Shown in pieces: positions 18,191 through 25,753 of a DNA stretch of 39,873 nucleotides. A program made the position numbers and the translations under genes. Where the stretch lies: positions 1-39,873 of the forward strand of contig NZ_ALMY01000006.1 of the NCBI RefSeq assembly GCF_000440115.1, given 5' to 3'. This DNA is from Streptococcus suis YS56. Its GTDB lineage: Bacteria > Bacillota > Bacilli > Lactobacillales > Streptococcaceae. The notes beneath the pieces were generated by a model. That model ran no database searches. It saw only the letters and a list, made by a program, of their open reading frames with translations, and was not told where the DNA came from. How positions within the stretch are numbered: position 1 is the first letter of the stretch; every line of letters starts with the position of its first letter.

Positions 18191-18469
18191 TCATTCTTGA
18201 ATGGTTACTTGTACACTATCACCAGCCTGTTTACCAATAGCAGTTCGAATAGCCTTTTGTACACCAATAATGTAACAGATATTGCCTGCTTCATCCTTTA
18301 CTCCCATATTGACAATGGAACCATCATAGGGATGACCATCAAATCTGGCGTGCACTTTTACTCTCCCCTTGCCAAACTCTTCTCGTATATCATAGGGAAA
18401 GATGACATAGGCTCCACCCTTGTCCGGTACGGGATGGATAAGGGCTTCAAATTCATAGACTTTAGACAT
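18191..18469 (-). CDS. DUF1905-family small protein
   Basis: A 92-residue soluble protein matching the DUF1905 pattern: an N-terminal FEALIHPVPDKGGAYVIFP block, then KVHARFDGHPYDGSI and IGVQKAIRTAIGKQAGD. The biochemical function of the family is not known; it forms a small beta-barrel. It starts 8 bp downstream of the AlkD-like gene with AGGAGG upstream and is the last gene of its operon, ahead of the structured-RNA promoter. Confidence 0.8.
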   Translation of the reverse strand: MSKVYEFEALIHPVPDKGGAYVIFPYDIREEFGKGRVKVHARFDGHPYDGSIVNMGVKDEAGNICYIIGVQKAIRTAIGKQAGDSVQVTIQE

Positions 18470-18477
18470 GGCTCCTC

Positions 18478-19131
18478 CTAAATATACTTACTAGCCTCAC
18501 GGATGGATAAGCCTGCCATTTGGGAACTGTATTTGTCAAGAAAAGTCCGCGCCCAGTCAGGATTGGTCTTAGAATAATCCCGTAAGCTCCAGCCAATCGC
18601 CTTGTTGATGAAAAATTCTGTCTGATTGAGATTGTTGACCAGGATTTTTTCCAACAGCTCTGTATCTGTCTTTTCTTTCTGCAAGAGTTGGTGGTCAATG
18701 GCAATTCGTCTCAACCAGAAATCATCATCCAAACTCCAGTCAATCATCACCTGCTTAGCCTCTGGATTGTCCAACACAATCTTACCGACTAGTTTATCTA
18801 ATCCATCAATACTATCCCACCAAGACTTGGTCTGAGCTAGCTCTTTCAAACGAGGTAAATCAGCTAAAACCAAGTCTTTTTTCTTGGAGACCAAATAATC
18901 AATGGCAACATATTGAAATTCACGGTAGGGTTTGTCCCAGCAAGCCTCTACAAAGTCCCAATCAATCCCCGGAACCTTAAAATCTTTGAAGAATTGCTTG
19001 GCAACTGTTCGACGGTCAGGTGACCGAACGCCTAGAAAGTCAAAGTTATTTTTCATGTAGGCCTTCATAGGCTGGGCTTGACTGGCATCTGCCACCGCCA
19101 ACAAGCGTTTTTCTAAATCATCAATCTTCAT
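18478..19131 (-). CDS. DNA alkylation repair protein, AlkD-like HEAT repeat
   Basis: A 217-residue all-helical protein of the AlkC/AlkD-like family (DNA glycosylases acting on alkylated purines). Family landmarks include FDFLGVRSPDRR near residue 30, the helices PYREFQYVAIDYL and TKSWWDSID, and the C-terminal KAIGWSLRDYSKTNPDW, where tryptophan and aspartate residues line the lesion site in AlkD. The ATG at 19131 has AGGTGAG upstream; a GTG nine bases earlier is less likely. It overlaps the GNAT gene by 11 bp, so translation is probably coupled. Confidence 0.87.
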   Translation of the reverse strand: MKIDDLEKRLLAVADASQAQPMKAYMKNNFDFLGVRSPDRRTVAKQFFKDFKVPGIDWDFVEACWDKPYREFQYVAIDYLVSKKKDLVLADLPRLKELAQTKSWWDSIDGLDKLVGKIVLDNPEAKQVMIDWSLDDDFWLRRIAIDHQLLQKEKTDTELLEKILVNNLNQTEFFINKAIGWSLRDYSKTNPDWARTFLDKYSSQMAGLSIREASKYI

Positions 19132-19630
19132 TTTTCTCACCTACCAAGGATTTTTGGAGCCAGACAATATCGTGCCAGGTCTCAAATTTATAACCAACTT
19201 TTTTAAAATGAGCTACCTGTTCGTAGCCCCTCTTCTCATGGAGGGAAATGGAGGCAGGATTTGGCAGGGCAATGCAGGCCAAGAAGTTCTTAAATCCACG
19301 CGCCGTCAAGTCCTCTTCCAAGGCATCATAGAGCATGGATCCGATTCCTTTTCCACGTACTTCTTGCTGGATATAGACAGATAATTCCACCGTCCAGTCA
19401 TAGGCAGCTCGGGCATAATAGGTCGAAGCGTAGGCATAGCCAAGAATTTTCCCTTCTTCTACTGCGACCAGATAGGGAAACTTCCCCAAAGTCTTCTCAA
19501 TCCTACTTGCAAATTCACTTACAGTCGGTACTTGAGTCTCAAAGGTAATAGCCGTCTTTTCTACATAAGGAGCATAAATTGCCACCAGGTCTGCAGCATC
19601 CTCTAGCCGTGCTGAACGAATTTCTATCAT
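19121..19630 (-). CDS. GNAT N-acetyltransferase, phosphinothricin-acetyltransferase-like
   Basis: A 169-residue acetyltransferase. It begins IEIRSARLEDAADLVAIYAP and has the acetyl-CoA pyrophosphate loop EVRGKGIGSMLYDAL and the C-terminal block ACIALPNPASISLHEKRG characteristic of the PAT/Bar branch (amino-acid-type amines). Substrate is unknown. The ATG directly abuts the stop codon of the lipoprotein gene, and the 3' end overlaps the AlkD-like gene. Confidence 0.88.
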   Translation of the reverse strand: MIEIRSARLEDAADLVAIYAPYVEKTAITFETQVPTVSEFASRIEKTLGKFPYLVAVEEGKILGYAYASTYYARAAYDWTVELSVYIQQEVRGKGIGSMLYDALEEDLTARGFKNFLACIALPNPASISLHEKRGYEQVAHFKKVGYKFETWHDIVWLQKSLVGEKNED

Positions 19631-20248
19631 TTAGTTCTCCAATAATTCTCTATCATAAATGGTATAGTCACAACGGTAGATAATTAACCGTTTTCCATCA
19701 ATCAAGAGTTCAGAAGTCTTAGGTGCATCAGATGCATAAAGAGATACTTTATCACCTACATAAGTAGCAAGCGGGGTTCCGTTTTGCGAACGAATCAAGA
19801 CCACCTTAGCCTTACCCGTAAAATCATTTTTCAGGCTAGAGACCATTCGATTGACAACAGGAATAGCATGATCGTAATTGGACATATCGACTGTGGTTTG
19901 ATACTTGGCAAACAAATCTTCCAAGCCTTCTTCTGCTGCAATCAAGGACGAACCGACATGGTCAATTTCAAAATTGCCAAGTGTGACTTTCAAAACAGAC
20001 GAATCCGCATTGGAATTGCCTTCGGCATCCACCGAGTCAAATTCCTGATTCCGCGAAATCGATAGGGACTTACCAGACATTTCATCGATCAACTGAGAAT
20101 TTTCATCATAAGTCCGTACCGTCATCTCCAAGCCAATCCATTCTTCCTTGGTATTTTTCCACCAATTTGAAATTGATTGACAGGCAGAAAGAGTGACTAG
20201 ACTGGTAGCTAATACAGCACCAAGTGCTAACTTTTTATTCCATTTCAT
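19631..20248 (-). CDS. Lipoprotein, DUF5052-like
   Basis: A 205-residue secreted lipoprotein. The signal peptide MKWNKKLALGAVLATSLVTL is followed by the lipobox LSAC with Cys23 as the lipidated residue. The mature part starts with a tryptophan-containing segment (SISNWWKNTKEEW) and is otherwise beta-rich with charged loops. It resembles streptococcal DUF5052 proteins, whose role is unknown. It heads a four-gene minus-strand group. An extended -10 (TGGTACAAT) lies just upstream, without a good -35. Confidence 0.8.
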   Translation of the reverse strand: MKWNKKLALGAVLATSLVTLSACQSISNWWKNTKEEWIGLEMTVRTYDENSQLIDEMSGKSLSISRNQEFDSVDAEGNSNADSSVLKVTLGNFEIDHVGSSLIAAEEGLEDLFAKYQTTVDMSNYDHAIPVVNRMVSSLKNDFTGKAKVVLIRSQNGTPLATYVGDKVSLYASDAPKTSELLIDGKRLIIYRCDYTIYDRELLEN

Positions 20249-20305
20249 ATAAAACCTCCAATAGTTGATACCTTATTGTACCATGAAAAATTTTTTTGAG
20301 ACCGT

Positions 20306-21313
20306 CTATGACAGCGAATAATACTTCTTCCTGGTACTGCCCGAGGATCGAAGAAATCCATATTCCTCGAATCGAGACAAGTATCGACGAGCTGTAGCTG
20401 GACTGAAACCCATTACCTCTTGTAAATCTCTACTGGAGATAATCGAATGTTGACGTAAAAAAAGAGCAACCTTTTCAAATACAGCCTGCTCTTTGTCGCT
20501 CATAATCGGCTCACTCAAAATGAGCGAATTAGTGAGCGAATTGGTGAGCGAATTAGTGAGCGAATTGGTGAGCGAATATTCTTCTAATGTTTCAAAAATT
20601 GCATCAAGCATGAACTCGATAAAAACAGTTGCATCAACTGATGTATTACTGATTGTTAAACTATCATAGTAAGCCTGTTGGTATTTATAGATTACTGTTT
20701 CAATTGGAATCCACTCAAAAATTGACTCCCATTGGTAAAGTAACAAACTTTGCCACAATCTCCCCATGCGTCCATTTCCATCTTCAAAAGGATGAATAAT
20801 TTCCAATTCATAATGGACAATACAGCTTTTAATCAAGGCGTGTAAATCACTCCGTTTTGCCCAAGAAAATAAGTCTTCAACAAGAGGTTTAATGAATTGA
20901 GGTCGGGCACCAACATGGACTACATTTCCATCACCGTCATAGACTCCCACATCCGTTGTACGGAATTTCCCTGATTGTTTTACTAATCCTTGTGTTAATG
21001 CAGCATGAGCACGCAAGAAATCATTGATATCATAAGGGTCTAATCCAAAAGCAAATTCATAAGCTTCATAAGCATTTTGAACTTCATGAATTTCTTTCGG
21101 CCTTCCTAAGACACGTTTTCCTTCAATGATAGCTGTTACCTGTTCCACAGTTAAACTATTATTTTCAATCGCCAAAGATGACTGAATAGAGCGAATACGG
21201 TTTTCCTTTCGTAAATGCAGATCGCGCTTTTCTAAAACAAGGCGAGTCGTCAATGAAGAAATATCTGCTACTCGACTAATCATTTTTTCAGTTAAAGTAT
21301 AGTTTGGTTGCAT
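20306..21313 (-). CDS. Fic-domain AMPylase with inhibitory motif and SLTN repeats
   Basis: A 335-residue Fic protein; the ATG at 21313 has AAAGGT upstream. The catalytic motif HPFEDGNGRMGR begins at His174, so the enzyme looks active and should transfer AMP or another nucleotide moiety to protein hydroxyls. An N-terminal helix carries S46-LAI-E50-N51, fitting the (S/T)xxxE(G/N) inhibitory motif that blocks ATP in autoinhibited Fic proteins. Residues 247-265 are a run of SLTN repeats from a perfect 12/24-bp DNA repeat, followed by a winged-helix domain (about 270-335, ISSRDLQEVMGFSPATARRYL). It lies about 60 bp downstream of the Rex-like pair and may be the last gene of the defence operon. Confidence 0.9.
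   Translation of the reverse strand: MQPNYTLTEKMISRVADISSLTTRLVLEKRDLHLRKENRIRSIQSSLAIENNSLTVEQVTAIIEGKRVLGRPKEIHEVQNAYEAYEFAFGLDPYDINDFLRAHAALTQGLVKQSGKFRTTDVGVYDGDGNVVHVGARPQFIKPLVEDLFSWAKRSDLHALIKSCIVHYELEIIHPFEDGNGRMGRLWQSLLLYQWESIFEWIPIETVIYKYQQAYYDSLTISNTSVDATVFIEFMLDAIFETLEEYSLTNSLTNSLTNSLTNSLILSEPIMSDKEQAVFEKVALFLRQHSIISSRDLQEVMGFSPATARRYLSRFEEYGFLRSSGSTRKKYYSLS
20521..20576. repeat. 12-bp tandem repeat inside the fic gene
   Basis: The unit TGAGCGAATTRG occurs four times in full plus eight bases, alternating A and G at one position, so the longer period is 24 bp. Since 12 is a multiple of three, copy-number change would alter linker length without breaking the frame. Confidence 0.95.
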
Positions 21314-21372
21314 GATGACCTTTCTATTAAGGTTGTTCTTACAAAAATTAAACCTCATATTTATTAGGTGTT

Positions 21373-21921
21373 CTAGTTTCTTAATTTATCTAATCTTGCT
21401 TTTCTTTCATCGATAGTTTCACCACTTGTCGTACTTAATACTTTTTCAGATGAAAGGAACTGATTAAATAATAATTGCAATAATAATCTTATTGTTCTAT
21501 ATGATGTCCCTAAGAAAACACCAACGATAAATATCCAAATATAAAAACCAATCTGGCTCCATGAAGTAGTAATACTCAGTATTCTGACACATTCTTGATG
21601 AAATCTCAACTCTTGCATTATAACAGACATTATGAATGCAAAGAAAGCAAAACGTAATGAATCTCTAAGATTACTTCTAAAAATATTATCTACTCCTTGT
21701 TGTTGATATTTTTGGAATATTTCTGTATTTGAAGACACTAAAACCAAACCATACATAGCAGTATAAAATCCGATGACCAACCCTGAAAATTGAATAATTG
21801 ATTCCAAGATCCCCGGAAAACCTTTCATTTTTACAGATAATTTTAAAATCTTAGCAACTATCAATAATAGGACTCCAATAATCCATGGGTATAAATAATT
21901 GAAACGATTTCCTTTTATCAT
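21373..21921 (-). CDS. Four-helix membrane protein, RexB-like partner candidate
   Basis: A 182-residue membrane protein with four hydrophobic segments (in the longer numbering about residues 13-32, 42-67, 92-109 and 127-155) and a charged C-terminus ending DERKARLDKLRN. No family was recognised by sequence. It follows directly on a 320-residue soluble protein gene: the ATG at 21921 is 8 bp beyond that stop, and a TTG start at 21933 would overlap it by four bases. The pair resembles lambda RexA (soluble sensor) and RexB (four-helix ion channel) in size, order and topology. That analogy is inference. Confidence 0.6.
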   Translation of the reverse strand: MIKGNRFNYLYPWIIGVLLLIVAKILKLSVKMKGFPGILESIIQFSGLVIGFYTAMYGLVLVSSNTEIFQKYQQQGVDNIFRSNLRDSLRFAFFAFIMSVIMQELRFHQECVRILSITTSWSQIGFYIWIFIVGVFLGTSYRTIRLLLQLLFNQFLSSEKVLSTTSGETIDERKARLDKLRN

Positions 21922-21929
21922 ACGATTTC

Positions 21930-22892
21930 TCAACTTCCATCTCGCAACATTAAGTTAATCTTTAACTTTCTGTTTAATCCCTCGTTCGCAGGCAAATAGC
22001 AATATTTCATTCTATCTAGTACGACATCCGATCGCAATCTAGTTTTTGGCGGTTGCTCAAATCTTTCTTTTTCTAACAATAATGCATTTAATAGGTTCAA
22101 TACTTCGATGTGCCCGCTATTGATAATGGATAGTTCTGCTTTTTCAAAATAGTTTTCATGCTCTCGAATTTCTTGAATGATTTTTTTAACCTCAGAATCA
22201 TTCAAAGTATCATCCTTTGATCGTGCTGTGCTGAAAGTTACCTCTAAATTTAAACCACTCACAGGTTGACTGGCCCTAATAATATTACCAAGAACTCCAT
22301 CCACTGCATCACTAAGCATATTTCTAACCCCATTTTTTGAATTATACTTATTTGCTGTTTTTACAGTTAGTTTTTTAAAGTCACTATTCCTCGCAGCTGA
22401 ATCATAAATATTGGGATCTATTATTGGAATAAATTCAATAACTTCCCACTCATTTTCAGCTCTATCTTCATTCCAAAAATAATTGATATACTGTATGATC
22501 GCCTTCGGTGATAAAGCGTGAATGTTTCTTTGCAACATTAAAACAGAATTACTCAAGTCAAAGATTGCATTTATATCATTTGCTATAAATTCATCATCAT
22601 CTAATGGGACATCTCTTTCGATTTCCTCTGAGGCCTTTGCAATATAGGGCATCGCATTGTTGGTCAATCGTTTAAATTGCATTAAAAGCAAGTCATTTTC
22701 ATCAACTCGAAAATTTTTCAATCTGATTGGATCACCATTATATTTCCAACTTCTAGCATCTAAATCTAACTCTTTAACCTTTTCAGCAAATTGCGTTAAA
22801 TCAAAAAGCATCTTTCTCCGTGAATTATCAACAGTTCTATCAACTTTTAGTTGAAAGTATAAAAACTTTACAAGTACTTGATTCATTGACAT
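21930..22892 (-). CDS. Soluble protein of the type I RM operon, RexA-like candidate
   Basis: A 320-residue protein without membrane segments or catalytic motifs I recognise. Its layout (an N-terminal VKFLYFQLKVDR strand, IRLKNFRVDEND near residue 56, a DDDEFIANDINAIFDLSN stretch near 100, LMLQRNIHALS and IQYINYFW) recalls soluble phage-exclusion-associated proteins of the DUF6731/DUF4747 kind; I cannot confirm the family. It starts 6 bp after hsdS and is followed at once by a four-helix membrane protein. A RexAB-like abortive-infection pair is the favoured reading, with the soluble protein as sensor. Confidence 0.6.
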   Translation of the reverse strand: MSMNQVLVKFLYFQLKVDRTVDNSRRKMLFDLTQFAEKVKELDLDARSWKYNGDPIRLKNFRVDENDLLLMQFKRLTNNAMPYIAKASEEIERDVPLDDDEFIANDINAIFDLSNSVLMLQRNIHALSPKAIIQYINYFWNEDRAENEWEVIEFIPIIDPNIYDSAARNSDFKKLTVKTANKYNSKNGVRNMLSDAVDGVLGNIIRASQPVSGLNLEVTFSTARSKDDTLNDSEVKKIIQEIREHENYFEKAELSIINSGHIEVLNLLNALLLEKERFEQPPKTRLRSDVVLDRMKYCYLPANEGLNRKLKINLMLRDGS

Positions 22893-22898
22893 ATTCTT

Positions 22899-24137
22899 TT
22901 AATCTCCCTCCTCCACCTTCACCTGCCCATTCATCAGCATTGGCAAGAGCCAATCACGGAGTTGGGACAGTTCTTGGTTTTGTTTATAAATTAAATGTTT
23001 TTGACTAATAAAATTTGAGACTAATTTAGAAAATTTTAAAGCATGTTTTTCTGAAAAAAGGACACTATATTTTTGAATATGAGCCTTGTCACCTCTAGGC
23101 ATTTTAGAACCTTTTGAGCCTGCGACATTATAATTAAAAAAATCATCTCTCGCCAAGGAATAAAATAGATAATTACAGATTTCCTTATCATTTGCTCGGA
23201 GACATAAAACGTCACTACTACAACCACCTGTACGGTCTGAAATCCAAATTTTCTTAAAATATGGACGAATATTAGCAATTAGAATATCATTAGGGATATA
23301 ACTATTTACCAAAGTACTGTTAGGTAAATAACTTGCTTGCTCAATACCTTTCATATTTGATAGCATGTTATCTGTACCAATATAATTTTTTGAATTTAAA
23401 ACATCAGAACTAATTTTATCGGTAACATAAGTTGATAATTCCCCCAATCGCTTCACTCCCCACCCTTCTGGTATTTCTCGTTTGAGTTGGTCGTTATAGA
23501 CCATTTTACCACCTGAGGACTTGTAGGGCTTTCCATTTTCATCAGGGAAATCAAACTGCACAAACCAATAATCATAAAGGGTCTTAGCCATCGCCTCCAA
23601 CTCATCGTTTATTTGGTTATTCAAAGCGATTTTTTGGTCGAGTACACTTAATATTTTCGAAATGTTACTTTGTTCAACTAGTGACTCTGGAATTCTAATT
23701 TCATAATTTTTTATATCATTTGCATTTAGGTTATTTCTAACCCCTGATGATAGATTCCGAAGTGATTCATACTGAGTTTTCAGGTAATAATAAACATATT
23801 CAAAATCAGCTTTCTCTTCATTAATCATTATATTGCAACATGCTTGATTTGTTGCCATAGGTTTCATTATTATTGAAATGTTACCTCTAGTCTTCCCTTC
23901 CCCATACATAGCAATAGATAGTGTTTTTGGGGGATATAGTTTTAGACTAGTTTTTTCTAAAGCAATCTCTGAAATTTTTGTGTTCGTATCCCAAATATAT
24001 TTTTCACCTAGTTGATCCGTTTTTAACCAAGGAATAACTGGATTATTCCAATACTCCGAATTACTTTTTAATGGTGTCAGTCCACTTGTAATGCTAACTG
24101 ATAAATCCTTGAGACTTTTTAATTTCCACTCACTCAT
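22899..24137 (-). CDS. hsdS: Type I restriction-modification specificity subunit
   Basis: A 412-residue HsdS with two target-recognition domains. Each begins with the characteristic WKLKSLKDLS or WGVKRLGELS block, and the helical conserved regions (SKILSVLDQKIALNNQINDELEAMAKTLYDYWF in the centre and LVSNFISQKHLIYKQNQELSQLRDWLLPMLM at the end) set the spacer between half-sites. It sets sequence specificity for the HsdR2M2S complex. It overlaps hsdM by 8 bp. A single complete hsdS is present; no second hsdS fragment or recombinase gene lies in the window, so inversion-based switching is not supported here. Confidence 0.95.
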   Translation of the reverse strand: MSEWKLKSLKDLSVSITSGLTPLKSNSEYWNNPVIPWLKTDQLGEKYIWDTNTKISEIALEKTSLKLYPPKTLSIAMYGEGKTRGNISIIMKPMATNQACCNIMINEEKADFEYVYYYLKTQYESLRNLSSGVRNNLNANDIKNYEIRIPESLVEQSNISKILSVLDQKIALNNQINDELEAMAKTLYDYWFVQFDFPDENGKPYKSSGGKMVYNDQLKREIPEGWGVKRLGELSTYVTDKISSDVLNSKNYIGTDNMLSNMKGIEQASYLPNSTLVNSYIPNDILIANIRPYFKKIWISDRTGGCSSDVLCLRANDKEICNYLFYSLARDDFFNYNVAGSKGSKMPRGDKAHIQKYSVLFSEKHALKFSKLVSNFISQKHLIYKQNQELSQLRDWLLPMLMNGQVKVEEGD

Positions 24138-25746
24138 ACCTCACCCTCCTCATCTGCTTCTCTATTTCCTTTTCCAATTCATGCGATTGGGCAAAGAGGC
24201 TGGCTAGGCGGTCTTGGTAGCCCTGCATTTTTTCTTCAAACTCTTCTGGGCTGATATCGACGTAGTCAATCTTGATGTCAAAGTACTGGCCGGCACTGAG
24301 GGAGTAATTCTTGTCCTTAATCTCCTCATAGCTGACCTTGACAGAGAAGTCTTCGACAACTTCTTTCTTAATAAAAGTCTCAATGATTTGCACTTCTTCT
24401 TCTGGACTGAGGACGGTCTTTTGGTTCTTGCCTTCCTTGACCTTAGTGCCAAGATTAGAAGCGTCAATCAAGACCACATCGTCCTTATTCTTCTTATCAA
24501 TAAAGAGAATGGACACGTTGGTTCCTGTGGTCGCAAAGATATTGGACGGCATAGACACAACACCTGCCAACATTTTCTCATCGACAAGGTGCTGACGGAT
24601 TTTCTTGTCAATACCTGACTGGGCGGTAATAAATCCTGTCGGCAGGACAATAGCTGCCTGCCCGTCTTCCTTCAAACTATAGATAATATGCTGGATAAAG
24701 AGTTGGTAAATGGCCATACTCTCTTTTTTCTTGTTGGGAATCTTTGGAACGCCTGCAAAGAAGCGTTCACTGCTATTTGGCAGACTTTCTACCTGATCCC
24801 GCCACTCTGAAAAGTCCAGTTTGAAGGGAGGATTGGACACGATATAGTCCATTTTCTCGACATGACGATTGTTGAGAATGGTATTTCCCTGCACGATATT
24901 GTGAATGGAGTGCTGCAAGCCATTGAGAATCAAGTTCAGGCGCAAAAGATTAGAAGATTTCTGAGAAATATCCTGACTGTAAACACTTGTACGGTCGGTA
25001 CCGATCTGGCTAGCCAAGTTCATCAAAAGAGTTCCTGAACCTGCAGATGGATCATAGATTTTTACGTTACTTGGCTGATCATTTCCCACCAAAATCGCCG
25101 CAATGATTTTGGCAACAGAGTGAGGAGTGTAGTATTCCGCATACTTTCCACCACCGTCCTTGTTGTAGTCTTTAATCATGTATTCAAACAAGGTTGAGAA
25201 GAAGTCAAAGCCCTGTGAAAAGATCTGCTGGTCAAACTTAACACGCACCAAGAGATTGATAATGGAAGCCGCAACCTCGTTTCGCTTGCTGGCATCGGAA
25301 ATGGTATCCGTAATCAAGCGTTGGTCAAAGAGTCTAATATCCGTTCCACCGTCTGTATGAACGGAGAAGATAGCATTGTTATCAATGGCAATCTGATTGA
25401 GCGTTTGTTCAAAAATCTCCGCAAAGTCTGCTTGGTTCTGCTGGCGGTGCAGGCTTTCAATCAGTTGTTCAGGTTTTAGATGGGCTGTTTTTGTCCCGAT
25501 ATCATCTAAAAACCATTCATAATCCTCCTCAGACAAGTTTGAAAGACCTTGATAATCATAGGATTCGTCTATGATCAGGGCTTCGTACAAAAACTTGTCA
25601 TTCAAAAATTTGTAAAGGAAAGATTGGGTCAGGAGTTTGTACTCTCCTGCCTCTCCTCCAAGTCCTGCATGGGTAAAGACTGCTTTTAGGTCATCAACTA
25701 ACCCTTGTACCTGGCTTTGTACCTGTACGATATAATGTTCTTCCAT
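24130..25746 (-). CDS. hsdM: Type I restriction-modification DNA methyltransferase
   Basis: A 538-residue N6-adenine methyltransferase. The SAM-binding motif I is DPSAGSGTLLMNLA and the catalytic motif IV is SNPPFKLDF. An N-terminal helical HsdM domain (about 1-150) and a C-terminal coiled-coil tail that contacts HsdS (FEEKMQGYQDRLASLFAQ) flank the core. It begins 7 bp after the hsdR stop. It methylates host DNA at the HsdS-defined site and is required for restriction. Confidence 0.97.
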   Translation of the reverse strand: MEEHYIVQVQSQVQGLVDDLKAVFTHAGLGGEAGEYKLLTQSFLYKFLNDKFLYEALIIDESYDYQGLSNLSEEDYEWFLDDIGTKTAHLKPEQLIESLHRQQNQADFAEIFEQTLNQIAIDNNAIFSVHTDGGTDIRLFDQRLITDTISDASKRNEVAASIINLLVRVKFDQQIFSQGFDFFSTLFEYMIKDYNKDGGGKYAEYYTPHSVAKIIAAILVGNDQPSNVKIYDPSAGSGTLLMNLASQIGTDRTSVYSQDISQKSSNLLRLNLILNGLQHSIHNIVQGNTILNNRHVEKMDYIVSNPPFKLDFSEWRDQVESLPNSSERFFAGVPKIPNKKKESMAIYQLFIQHIIYSLKEDGQAAIVLPTGFITAQSGIDKKIRQHLVDEKMLAGVVSMPSNIFATTGTNVSILFIDKKNKDDVVLIDASNLGTKVKEGKNQKTVLSPEEEVQIIETFIKKEVVEDFSVKVSYEEIKDKNYSLSAGQYFDIKIDYVDISPEEFEEKMQGYQDRLASLFAQSHELEKEIEKQMRRVRYE

Positions 25747-25753
25747 TTATTTT

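Noticed and set aside
18197-18481. Plus-strand protein opposite the DUF1905 gene
   Set aside because: Shadow of the DUF1905 coding sequence; no ribosome binding site and no family features.
20521-20576. CRISPR-like repeats
   Set aside because: Contiguous 12-bp tandem units without spacers, in frame inside the fic gene.
22899-24137. Phase-variable inverting hsdS locus
   Set aside because: Only one hsdS, no partial second copy, no long inverted repeats and no recombinase gene in the window.
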